From a virus: a DNA stretch of 46,982 bases. The notes beneath the pieces were generated by a model. That model was not told where the DNA came from, made no database searches, and was given only the letters and a program-made list of their open reading frames with translations. Positions 39,944 to 46,982 of the stretch are shown in pieces. The stretch's first letter is position 1. Every line of letters begins with the position of its first letter. Location: the IMG/VR virus record IMGVR_UViG_3300033148_006858, positions 1-46,982 of that record; one strand, 5' to 3'. A program made the translations under genes and the position numbers.

Positions 39944-39972
39944 ATTTTATTTCCAAGTTCCGTCTCTGTCAA
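39944..39972 (-). promoter_or_regulatory. Promoter of the sugar operon
   Basis: Minus strand TTGACA (39972-39967), 17-base spacer, TAAAAT (39949-39944). The ATG of the regulator follows six bases after the -10 box. The -35 is preceded by ATTTTTC, identical over 13 bases (ATTTTTCTTGACA) to the leftward promoter at 3.1 kb. Confidence 0.88.
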
Positions 39973-40011
39973 GAAAAATTTGTGGGGTGAGCCTCCCTGC
40001 TCAAGCCCCAC
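39973..40011 (-). terminator. Terminator after the head-protein gene
   Basis: On the minus strand GTGGGG (from 40011) and GAGC pair with GCTC and CCCCAC (to 39982), followed by AAATTTTTC. It ends the head-gene transcription just before the sugar-operon promoter; the T-run overlaps the promoter's upstream T-tract. Confidence 0.78.
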
Positions 40012-40022
40012 TCCGAGCAAAA

Positions 40023-40937
40023 TTAGGTTACCTTGACATTCGCACCTTGCACAACCCACTTGACGCCGTTCCACTCGATGTCAAGAAATTCATCCTTAGC
40101 ATCAAGAGAAGCCGCAGTAGCCGCAGTCAGCGGAGCAGCAGACAGATAATCTGCCGAAAGGTTCGGCGTAGCGCCAGTAAACGAAATCTTGACAGTATTC
40201 GTCGGATTTGCGCTTACCCTGAATACCACCCTCTGCCCACTGAAACGGCCATCCTGGACAGCAATGCTGGCTACACCGGCGGCAGCGGCCAACGAGGTAA
40301 TTACCACCTCACCGTGATTTATCACGGTTACTCCGGTCAATGCTGTAGTCATAGCAATAACCTGAACACCGCCGGAAGGTGGTCCCTCGCAAAGCTCGGC
40401 CTGTACAAGGGCACTGCCTGAGGTCTCAGCCTCAAGGGCTATTGCGGCTCCAGCGCCAAGCTGCCCGCCTGTGCGGAACTGCCCGTTAATACGTGGGGCC
40501 GTGCTTCCAGCCACACCAACACTGTTGGTACAAATACCAAAGTTCAGCAACTCATAGCTGTTCTTGGTTGTAGTAGTACCATCTCTTGGGTCGATAGTAA
40601 CGGCACAATACACCTTGCAGACCGAACCAGGAGTATGAATAGAAATCCAGTTCGGGCCGACTACACCATCAGACGCAGCATCAACAACACCCGCAAAGTG
40701 CAGGTTGTTGTCATACGACGGCGCCTCTACCATCAGTCTTCTGGCATCACACCAATCGGTAATGGCCGTACCTATTGCCCTGCCATAAGGCGCAGTAGTA
40801 AAGGCTTCATTTTCGGCGGTTACGCCGACAGCATCCCAATTGTAGCAAACCGCGTAACCTTCGTTGGCGGTTCCACTACGCAGAAAAACCCTCTTGGTCC
40901 GCTGTATAACGCCACCACCAGACACTTTGTTACTCAT
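40023..40937 (-). CDS. Head decoration or minor capsid protein
   Basis: 304 residues, Ala/Gly/Thr-rich and beta-rich, with a C-terminal KDEFLDIEWNGVKWVVQG typical of capsid-associated proteins of tailed phages. It follows the major capsid gene and is followed by a terminator, so it is the last head gene of its unit. Exact role not shown by the sequence. Confidence 0.65.
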   Translation of the reverse strand: MSNKVSGGGVIQRTKRVFLRSGTANEGYAVCYNWDAVGVTAENEAFTTAPYGRAIGTAITDWCDARRLMVEAPSYDNNLHFAGVVDAASDGVVGPNWISIHTPGSVCKVYCAVTIDPRDGTTTTKNSYELLNFGICTNSVGVAGSTAPRINGQFRTGGQLGAGAAIALEAETSGSALVQAELCEGPPSGGVQVIAMTTALTGVTVINHGEVVITSLAAAAGVASIAVQDGRFSGQRVVFRVSANPTNTVKISFTGATPNLSADYLSAAPLTAATAASLDAKDEFLDIEWNGVKWVVQGANVKVT

Positions 40938-40988
40938 TTTATTCCTCCCCCGAACGGCACGTTACGTTATACCGCCCCGCTCGTTTGT

Positions 40989-41017
40989 GTAGGTCTCGGT
41001 TGTCCAACCACACCTAC
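40989..41017. repeat. Hairpin between capsid and head-protein genes
   Basis: GTAGGT (40989-40994) with ACCTAC (41012-41017), and an inner GGTT/AACC pair. It has no T-run, so it is more likely an mRNA-stabilising or processing structure than a terminator. Confidence 0.55.
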
Positions 41018-41034
41018 GGGTTACTTAGAATCTA

Positions 41035-42150
41035 TTAGTTACCATCCTCCCAATCACTTATCAGCCAGCCGCCAGCCCGCCTGTTGTCGCAAATATAGGC
41101 GTAAGTTAGGTCAACATAAACGGTAAAGACGTTATGCTGGCCCACCTTGGTCAAAGGCTTATTAACACGGAAATTCTCGTTTTCAAGAATCACCGCTCTG
41201 AAGTGATTGTGATTCACCCCGAAAATCGGGTTACCACCATAAACATACTTCTTCACATCATCCAGAATATCCACGTAAATAATCGGGATATTCTTGAATG
41301 TTACCGCCCCTGAATACTTACCCAGGTCGGAACCGACCCTATCATCCGATTTCAGGGCATACTCCTCCAGGGCATCCAGAACCTCGTCGTTCGTGTAAAT
41401 CCTGAAGTTACTGAAATCGCTGTTCGGGTCGATCGCCTGCCTGGCGATTATCGGGGTCTGGAAATGGGTCTTCCTGAACGCCCGACGCATCTTCTTGAGA
41501 AGTGCATCGTTAAGCTGGTCATCGTGATCCGCGTACCAGTTGGCCCAGCGCTGGTTGGTTGTACTCGTACAAGGAATACCGCCTACATCAGCATAGGCGC
41601 TTTCGGCGCTGTTAACCGTAGAATAATCTCCAACGTAGCCAACAAAATCTCCGGACGCGCTATCGGCATCCGCCTGAACAATCCAGGCAGGAAGGCCGTG
41701 TGGCGACTTGGTGTCCGTCGAACTGGCCGGAGTCTTCCACGCAGCCTCTTCAAGAAGGTCTGCGAATTCTCTGTAGGCATTCAGCCGGCGCTGTTTCAGC
41801 AAATTATAGACCCGGCGCTTGTTGCCCAGGTTCATCGCAAGCTCCTTGAGAGAATACGAAAAACTCGTCTGGGCGTGCGTCCAGTTGACCGTGATTTCCT
41901 TGTCCACATTGGCAACGTTCGGCGTATCGGTATCATACATCTCGACGTGCTGAGCATTGCCGGTGTCCTTGAGACTGATATACGCCTTTACCACATCACC
42001 GCCATCGAGAACTCTTTTGTCCGGCCCGAACCAACGATTAACCACCTCATAAGTCGGGTGTTTCAGGGTCATTTCCAGGTCATCTTTATCGAAGGCCTGT
42101 AGGGTCGCATACCCCAAGTCTATGGCCTGTTCTATCGAGATGCCTGCCAT
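41035..42150 (-). CDS. Major capsid protein
   Basis: 371 residues, right size for an HK97-fold capsid protein. It directly follows the scaffold gene. Helical N-terminal segment with MTLKHPTYEVVNRWFG, a long helix region (LKELAMNLGNKRRVYNLLKQ) and a beta-rich C-terminal half (PIFGVNHNHFRAVILENENF). Family assigned by position, size and general pattern. Confidence 0.82.
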   Translation of the reverse strand: MAGISIEQAIDLGYATLQAFDKDDLEMTLKHPTYEVVNRWFGPDKRVLDGGDVVKAYISLKDTGNAQHVEMYDTDTPNVANVDKEITVNWTHAQTSFSYSLKELAMNLGNKRRVYNLLKQRRLNAYREFADLLEEAAWKTPASSTDTKSPHGLPAWIVQADADSASGDFVGYVGDYSTVNSAESAYADVGGIPCTSTTNQRWANWYADHDDQLNDALLKKMRRAFRKTHFQTPIIARQAIDPNSDFSNFRIYTNDEVLDALEEYALKSDDRVGSDLGKYSGAVTFKNIPIIYVDILDDVKKYVYGGNPIFGVNHNHFRAVILENENFRVNKPLTKVGQHNVFTVYVDLTYAYICDNRRAGGWLISDWEDGN

Positions 42151-42179
42151 CTTACTTCTCCCTCTTCACAAAAACTACA

Positions 42180-43148
42180 TTAACCTGTCCATTTAATACC
42201 AAGTTTCTGACCAACCTCATCCATTACACTGAGAACACGCTCCTCCTCCGAAGCGTACTGCTTGGTCGCTTTAGGACGCCTCGGCCTGGCAGTAAAACGC
42301 TTCTTATTCGCGTTGAGTTTTTTGATAACATCAGACTCAACATTCTTCGGAGCATAAATCCCTTTGAAGGCTTTAACCGCCTTTATGAGATTGTCCTCGA
42401 TGGTTCCCCCGCTGATCCTCTGGAACATCACAGCAGTATTGTAAATCTCCTGCCGTGTCTTGTCCTGCTGGGGCGTCAACGAACTGCTCTTGCCAATCTG
42501 AGGCACATCATCAATGGCATCAAACAAGCCGTCGATGTATGTCTCAAACTGTTGCTGCTGTGCCGCCTCGAAAGTCTTAGTCTTCTCATCAACGGAAGAA
42601 ACCTGTTCATTCACCTTGTTCAGTTGGTCAATCAACTTATTGTGGGATTTCACCAAGGACTTTATGACCTGCTGTGCACCTTCATCGAAGTCCTCAAGAT
42701 TTCCCACCTCAAGATATTCCAATTTCTCCTTTTTTTGCTCCTGCGGACTGGCCTTCTCCGCCTCTGTCTTGACAGAAGGCGGAACTTGCTTGGCCTTCAC
42801 AGCGGTAATGTAATTCTTATGTGCTTCCGCAAGAGCCTCAAGAGTCTTCGGACTATCTTCGGCCAAACGGACGATTTCCTGGTCTGTAAAACCATACGCC
42901 CGTGCAGCCTCAACAAGATCATCTGGAATTTCCTCGTACTCGTCCTCATCGCCCGCAGGCTCAGACGCTTCTTCCGATTCAGTCTCCAGAACTTCAGTAT
43001 CTTCTTCTTTCGCTTCCTCTGCCCTCGTCAATTCATCATATTCGGGATTATTTTCAGGGTCATCCCGTGAATCGTCCGGCAGAGCCGGCACTTTTCCAAA
43101 AATTTCATCATACTTCTCGGAAAGCGCCTGCATTTTTTCGTTATCCAT
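42180..43148 (-). CDS. Head scaffolding protein
   Basis: 322 residues. The N-terminal 100 are extremely acidic (for example EEAKEEDTEVLETESEEASE), a central coiled coil covers about 150-225, and the C-terminus is basic (NANKKRFTARPRRPKATKQ). This acidic-helical-basic layout is typical of scaffolding proteins whose basic end binds the capsid protein. Located between portal cluster and capsid gene. Confidence 0.82.
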   Translation of the reverse strand: MDNEKMQALSEKYDEIFGKVPALPDDSRDDPENNPEYDELTRAEEAKEEDTEVLETESEEASEPAGDEDEYEEIPDDLVEAARAYGFTDQEIVRLAEDSPKTLEALAEAHKNYITAVKAKQVPPSVKTEAEKASPQEQKKEKLEYLEVGNLEDFDEGAQQVIKSLVKSHNKLIDQLNKVNEQVSSVDEKTKTFEAAQQQQFETYIDGLFDAIDDVPQIGKSSSLTPQQDKTRQEIYNTAVMFQRISGGTIEDNLIKAVKAFKGIYAPKNVESDVIKKLNANKKRFTARPRRPKATKQYASEEERVLSVMDEVGQKLGIKWTG

Positions 43149-43542
43149 ATCGTTTCCTTTCTTCTCTGGCCTTCACGTATGGCTGCCTTCTCCAACTGCC
43201 TGAACAGCCATCAAATTCGGCATAACCACGCCTTTTCATTTCTTTCAACTTGTGCTGCCTATTACGAATCAACAATGCGCCGGTTTTGGGGTGATATACC
43301 GAGTCAGGAAACATCTTCATCGCCTGAGGTATCTGCTCAGGATTCACTCCCATCGCCTCAGACCACCGGGGTCTGTCAACCATCAATTCGTTAAACTTAC
43401 CCGCCGAGGCGAATTCCGTTTGTTCATCCCTCTTGCCCTTGCCACCACAATCCGGACACTTCTGCGGCTTATTGCGTTCACAAATCGGAACGATCGCATC
43501 AAAAACCGAACCACATTTGCAGCGATAGGTATAAGTAGGCAT
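43141..43542 (-). CDS. FmdB-type zinc-ribbon protein
   Basis: 133 residues from ATG 43542, which has TAGGAG upstream. MPTYTYRCKCG and KCPDCGGKGKRD form the zinc ribbon of FmdB-like proteins. The remainder is basic (KMFPDSVYHPKTGALLI, later KEMKRRGYAEFDG). Small FmdB-like proteins occur often in phage head clusters with unknown role. Overlaps the scaffold gene by eight bases. Confidence 0.75.
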   Translation of the reverse strand: MPTYTYRCKCGSVFDAIVPICERNKPQKCPDCGGKGKRDEQTEFASAGKFNELMVDRPRWSEAMGVNPEQIPQAMKMFPDSVYHPKTGALLIRNRQHKLKEMKRRGYAEFDGCSGSWRRQPYVKAREERKRYG

Positions 43543-43925
43543 CAAGTAACTCCTACCACCCAGCACTCTATATCAGCAATACTGCCCACAGCCTGCGCCC
43601 ACGGCCTTGCAGAATTGGCCGTAGAATACGTGCAAAAAACGAACTGCCCCTCCGGAATATAGTTTGAAACTGTCAGTGCCGGAGAGGCAGAATGAACTGG
43701 ATTAAACCACACACTGTTCGACACCGCTTTGACATAAACGGCCAAAAGCTCGCCAGACACAAGGGACACCACATCCACCGGAGTAACAGCAGTCGTTATC
43801 ACTTGATAAAGCGGCCCGCTCGCCTGGGTCGGAACATCCGACAATACGGCCCGCGCAGAGACCCTTTTATCGTTCCCCAGGCCGGAAACTTCACCGGTAA
43901 ACTTGACCACTGCTGAGGCCGTCAT
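43542..43925 (-). CDS. Hypothetical head-cluster protein, 127 residues
   Basis: Beta-rich, Ala/Val/Ser-rich, no charged coiled coil, no membrane helix. Stop and next start share a base (TGATG). Probably a small virion protein by position. No family recognised. Confidence 0.6.
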   Translation of the reverse strand: MTASAVVKFTGEVSGLGNDKRVSARAVLSDVPTQASGPLYQVITTAVTPVDVVSLVSGELLAVYVKAVSNSVWFNPVHSASPALTVSNYIPEGQFVFCTYSTANSARPWAQAVGSIADIECWVVGVT

Positions 43926-44224
43926 TTTTTACCTTTCCCAAAAATTTTATCAAAAATAACTTTAATCGACTTCTGTCTGTTGACAGGGCGCTTAAGTTTA
44001 TACATCCTCAATACACAGCCCAGAGGTATCGCTGTAACACTACCCTCTTTATCCGTATTGAGCGAATCCGAAAGACGCACCGCTCGATTATCTTTATCCA
44101 AAAAATAGCCGATATTCACACAAATAGTCAAAGGATACTTCTCGGCCTTTGGCAGGGGAACCCATCGAGCATCATAGGTCGTATCCGCCCAAATAATCTC
44201 GACAATATCGCCCTTCTTCATCAA
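43922..44224 (-). CDS. Hypothetical head-cluster protein, 100 residues
   Basis: KKGDIVEIIWADTTYDARWVP resembles an SH3-like beta-barrel start. The C-terminus is strongly basic (VIFDKIFGKGKK). Starts with two ATGs (44224, 44221), overlapping the previous gene. Function unknown. Confidence 0.6.
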   Translation of the reverse strand: MMKKGDIVEIIWADTTYDARWVPLPKAEKYPLTICVNIGYFLDKDNRAVRLSDSLNTDKEGSVTAIPLGCVLRMYKLKRPVNRQKSIKVIFDKIFGKGKK

Positions 44225-44409
44225 GCGCTTTTTCTTTTCCTTTTTCTCAACTTTTTCAAGGTTTTCGCCAAAGCTATCTGTCTCTTAGTCCTGGTGTTCT
44301 TGCCCTTGTACTTTCGGATAAACTCCGAAACACTCATACCGGCAGCTTTGGCTTTTTTCGTCAACGCACCTGGACGCTTTATCGCGCCGGCAATCCAATA
44401 CCTCGCCAT
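44221..44409 (-). CDS. Small basic conserved phage protein, 62 residues
   Basis: WIAGAIKRPGALTKKAKAAG followed by RQIALAKTLKKLRKRKRK. The GAIKRPGALTKKAK start is a pattern I have seen in small phage head-cluster proteins of unknown role. Very high net positive charge suggests DNA contact in the head. Confidence 0.7.
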   Translation of the reverse strand: MARYWIAGAIKRPGALTKKAKAAGMSVSEFIRKYKGKNTRTKRQIALAKTLKKLRKRKRKSA

Positions 44410-44454
44410 TACCCCCTTCTCCTTTTTTTCGGCCGCTTTTTCTTCCGCAATAGC

Positions 44455-44733
44455 TTACCCGTCCGGTAACTCTGTTTCGTTGACTCCTGACATATCGCTA
44501 TCGCTTTGCCTTCCGAGTAACCCTTCGTCATCAGGTGTTCTACGCACCGATGGACTCTCGTTCCTACTGGACTCATTTTTCAGTCCCGCCACAACCAATT
44601 CCCAGGCATCCCTACACTTCTGCTTGTCCTCCTCGCTGACCGCGTTATAGTGCTTGTAAATCTCCCTGAGACCTAAGCGCTTAGGATACCTCTCAACATA
44701 CTTGACAAAATCCTTCAAGCTCGGACGTTTCAT
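44455..44733 (-). CDS. Hypothetical protein after portal gene, 92 residues
   Basis: Basic helical N-terminus (LKDFVKYVERYPKRLGL) and a disordered Ser/Asp/Glu-rich C-terminal half. Good position in the portal-scaffold cluster. No family recognised. Confidence 0.6.
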   Translation of the reverse strand: MKRPSLKDFVKYVERYPKRLGLREIYKHYNAVSEEDKQKCRDAWELVVAGLKNESSRNESPSVRRTPDDEGLLGRQSDSDMSGVNETELPDG

Positions 44734-44750
44734 TTTCCTGTTTCCTCATT

Positions 44751-46538
44751 TCACATACCACGAACCGTTTGGCCCTGCTGAGCCTCAGAGTACAACGAAG
44801 CCTGCTGTCGAAGCGTGTTGTTCATATTCGAAGCCTCGCTCGACTGCGTGCCGGAAATTCCCGATTGCTTAGGACTCACTGTTCCCTGCACCGGAGAATA
44901 CGGATTCAAACCCACCTGATTCGGAATAATAGCCTTGTACCAGTCATCAAGGTTCGTAATGTTCAGGTATCTGGCAAAGTCCTTCGCAAGTTCCGGCACG
45001 TTCAGGATACGGCCCTGTGCTGCAGCAATCTGGGCTGTCGGCAGAATATACTGAGAGACGAATTGCATCAATCTCTGGTAACGCATCTCAGGATTCATTC
45101 TCATCATCGAGTACGGCTCGATGTCGAAGGAATAATCGAAAAAGTCGCCCTCTTTAGCGGCTTCACTGTACTCGACGTGCAAATCCTGACCGGCCACCCT
45201 CTTGATCAGTGGAATGACAATAAGTGGGTCCGTCCAAAGGAACCAGGCCAATTTACGGACTATGCTCTTGGTAACCTCATACATCTGATGCACCATATCA
45301 TCCAATTCCCTGGCGGCATTGGCCTGCATCATCTGTTCTTGACCCAGGGTAGGAGCGTCAACACGCCTACCACCAGTAACGTCAAGATTAGGGCCGGTCT
45401 GGGACCACTGGTACAAAAGAAATTGCAAAAATGGAAAAGACTTTTCATTGAATCCCCCGAATGTGATTTCCTTCACCCCGTCAGTGTTTTCAAGTCCAAC
45501 AAGCTCGCCGTGCGAAGCGCCTTTCAGTCTCGTTGCATCCTCGGCAGCGGATAGTTCATAAACACCTATGCTTTTTTCTCGCTCGACCTGGTCCCGCATC
45601 TTGTTCACGATGACGTTTACCGTCTTGTTTATGTCGAGCCAGGTATAAATTGGAGGAATCGGTATTACAGAACTCGGAAAATACCTGAATGCAAGAATAT
45701 CGAAAGGTCCGCCTTCAGGTCCGTCCCATTCAACCTCTCGGATAATCTTATCCCCCTGCCCTTCCCTCGGCAAGGTTATGACAATCCCTTCGTCCGGCAA
45801 CCAAATATCGCAGAGTTCGACCATCGGAGTCAGATCACGGTACGGGTATTCGCCGGCTTCCCGCTTGGCGATGGCCTCTGGCCTGGTCTCGTCTTTGCCG
45901 TAGAGGGAAACTTCCGTCGAGAGCTTATCATAATTCTTATACAGGCCGGATTCTTTGACATATCTCTCAGGCAGACGATACCAATGGCCTTCCAATTTCA
46001 TTTCCTGCCTGTTACGTGCGGCAACATCGCCGATGTAATCATCAAAGTCGATTCTGTCGCAGTATGGTTGTCCCACATCGTGCAGGTATCCGCCGATTTC
46101 GACCTTGTGCGAATGACTTACACCGGTCTTGGTAATTCCCATTCCAAAAAGAGCATCAAAGACAAGGGGGCGCAACGTATATTGCTCAAATTTTATCTCA
46201 TCGAACAGATGGGCAAGAGCAAGTTCCAGAGTATTGGCAAAGGCCCTCATATACGGATTGTTCGTACCGGCCCTCGGTTGAATCATCACCTTCGGGTTTT
46301 TGGAAACAAGCAAAGGGACGATAATCTGCACACCCCTGTCTATCAAGTTCAACGGAATCGAGCTACGCCGTCCTTCGCTAGAAAACCAGCCATTGGCGTA
46401 ATGTGCAAGCATCTGCTTGCGCCGTTGACGCATTCCCTTGGTGTACTTCTCCCAGGCCAAGACGGCCCTCTGGACCCTCACCGGAAACAACTCGGTACGG
46501 ACAAACGGGACCTTCTTTTTCTCTGCTATATCAGCCAC
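44751..46538 (-). CDS. Portal protein
   Basis: 595 residues, typical of podovirus portals. Landmarks are RRKQMLAHYANGWF, NLIDRGVQIIVPLLVSKNP, ITKTGVSHSHKVE, YFPSSVIPIPPIYTWLDINK, the stem-helix region LGQEQMMQANAARELDDMVH and a Gln/Ser-rich C-terminal tail. It forms the ring through which DNA passes and on which the terminase docks. It overlaps terL by 13 bases. Confidence 0.85.
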   Translation of the reverse strand: MADIAEKKKVPFVRTELFPVRVQRAVLAWEKYTKGMRQRRKQMLAHYANGWFSSEGRRSSIPLNLIDRGVQIIVPLLVSKNPKVMIQPRAGTNNPYMRAFANTLELALAHLFDEIKFEQYTLRPLVFDALFGMGITKTGVSHSHKVEIGGYLHDVGQPYCDRIDFDDYIGDVAARNRQEMKLEGHWYRLPERYVKESGLYKNYDKLSTEVSLYGKDETRPEAIAKREAGEYPYRDLTPMVELCDIWLPDEGIVITLPREGQGDKIIREVEWDGPEGGPFDILAFRYFPSSVIPIPPIYTWLDINKTVNVIVNKMRDQVEREKSIGVYELSAAEDATRLKGASHGELVGLENTDGVKEITFGGFNEKSFPFLQFLLYQWSQTGPNLDVTGGRRVDAPTLGQEQMMQANAARELDDMVHQMYEVTKSIVRKLAWFLWTDPLIVIPLIKRVAGQDLHVEYSEAAKEGDFFDYSFDIEPYSMMRMNPEMRYQRLMQFVSQYILPTAQIAAAQGRILNVPELAKDFARYLNITNLDDWYKAIIPNQVGLNPYSPVQGTVSPKQSGISGTQSSEASNMNNTLRQQASLYSEAQQGQTVRGM

Positions 46539-46982
46539 GGGCTATTCCTCTCCTCGGCAGCCTTGTCTCTGTCATATTGCAGCCTTCGCCACGCCATAGA
46601 ACCCTCGAATACTTTGGCCTTCTCCGTTACAGCGGCCCTGCGTTGATGGTTCAAGGCCAGAACGAACAGGCCGTCGGGTATTATCCTATCGCCGTGAGCA
46701 CTCCTTGCGCCGGAAGTCTCGTCGGCAGAAGTTGAAAGTCCGATGTCCCCGTTCTCGAAGAAGATATAATCCTCTAACTCGCGTACAGTCTCGGCATCGT
46801 GAATAATCAACTTCTTTCCTGGAGCGTCCTTTCGCAAACCCTGCGAAAGAGCAATCCTCAACTCCAACAACAGGTCATACTTCGACTCCCTGTTCGAATA
46901 CCATCCCCGACGGTTAAGTTTCACCTTCCGCCTGCCGCGCTCCCTCCTGGAGATATAGACGAAAGAGTATCCCAGAATGGAA
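46526..46982 (-). CDS. terL: Terminase large subunit, C-terminal part (joins 1-1607)
   Basis: The frame enters at the right edge with the same sequence as bases 114-1 and runs to the stop at 46526. It carries the end of the nuclease domain (GWYSNRESKYDLLLELRIAL and later DGLFVLALNHQRRA). Together with 1-1607 it gives a complete protein of about 649 residues. Confidence 0.9.
   Translation of the reverse strand, partial: SILGYSFVYISRRERGRRKVKLNRRGWYSNRESKYDLLLELRIALSQGLRKDAPGKKLIIHDAETVRELEDYIFFENGDIGLSTSADETSGARSAHGDRIIPDGLFVLALNHQRRAAVTEKAKVFEGSMAWRRLQYDRDKAAEERNSPWLI
46869..46982. repeat. Right copy of the 114-bp end repeat
   Basis: Identical to bases 1-114; see that entry. The unique genome length is therefore 46868 bases. 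Confidence 0.9.

Overview
This window looks like one complete genome of a double-stranded DNA bacteriophage with a short tail (podovirus type), about 46.9 kb, read out as an opened circle. Bases 1-114 are repeated exactly at 46869-46982, and the gene for the large terminase subunit runs off the left edge and continues in frame at the right edge. The podovirus assignment rests on an adaptor protein, a nozzle protein, two large internal virion proteins and a tail fibre, with no tape-measure or sheath gene. The host is a bacterium: promoters carry TTGACA/TATAAT-type boxes and late genes have canonical AGGAGG ribosome sites. A small Cys protein at 12366-12587 is of a kind I associate with Planctomycetota and their phages, which is only a weak host hint. 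There is no integrase, no phage RNA polymerase and no endolysin that I can recognise.

Layout. (1) 3.15-4.73 kb is a gene-free control region packed with hairpins, lying between two divergent promoters. (2) From 4.73 to 9.53 kb, rightward, lies an early operon of small genes. Twelve of them start directly behind the same box, GAAAGGGC, 5-7 bases before the start codon. This block contains a beta-clamp-like protein and a DNA adenine methylase and ends in a terminator at 9.57 kb. (3) From 9.66 to 19.38 kb, rightward, lies the replication module: Cas4-like nuclease, SSB, DnaB-type helicase, TOPRIM primase, Holliday-junction-resolvase-like nuclease, dATP/dGTP diphosphohydrolase, deoxyribosyltransferase-like enzyme, 3'-5' exonuclease and family A DNA polymerase. 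In its middle, at 11.75-12.08 kb, a strong promoter precedes a structured RNA and a tRNA-like element. (4) A terminator at 19.43 kb separates the converging units.

(5) Everything else is transcribed leftward. It starts at the promoter at 3.1 kb, runs through the small and large terminase genes across the circle junction, then portal, small proteins, scaffold, major capsid and a head protein, down to the adaptor, nozzle, fibre, internal virion proteins and a holin-like protein at 19.5 kb.

The most striking region is 31.3-39.95 kb. Between the head genes and the adaptor gene sits a self-contained operon with its own terminator upstream, its own promoter and its own XRE-type regulator. It encodes a sialic-acid-type (nonulosonate) pathway: NeuC-like epimerase, NeuB-like synthase, NeuA-like cytidylyltransferase, a GNAT acetyltransferase, an N-acetyl-sugar amidotransferase, two glycosyltransferase-like proteins and two radical SAM enzymes. 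The genes overlap heavily. Inference: the phage makes and attaches an unusual nine-carbon sugar, either to its virion or to the host surface.
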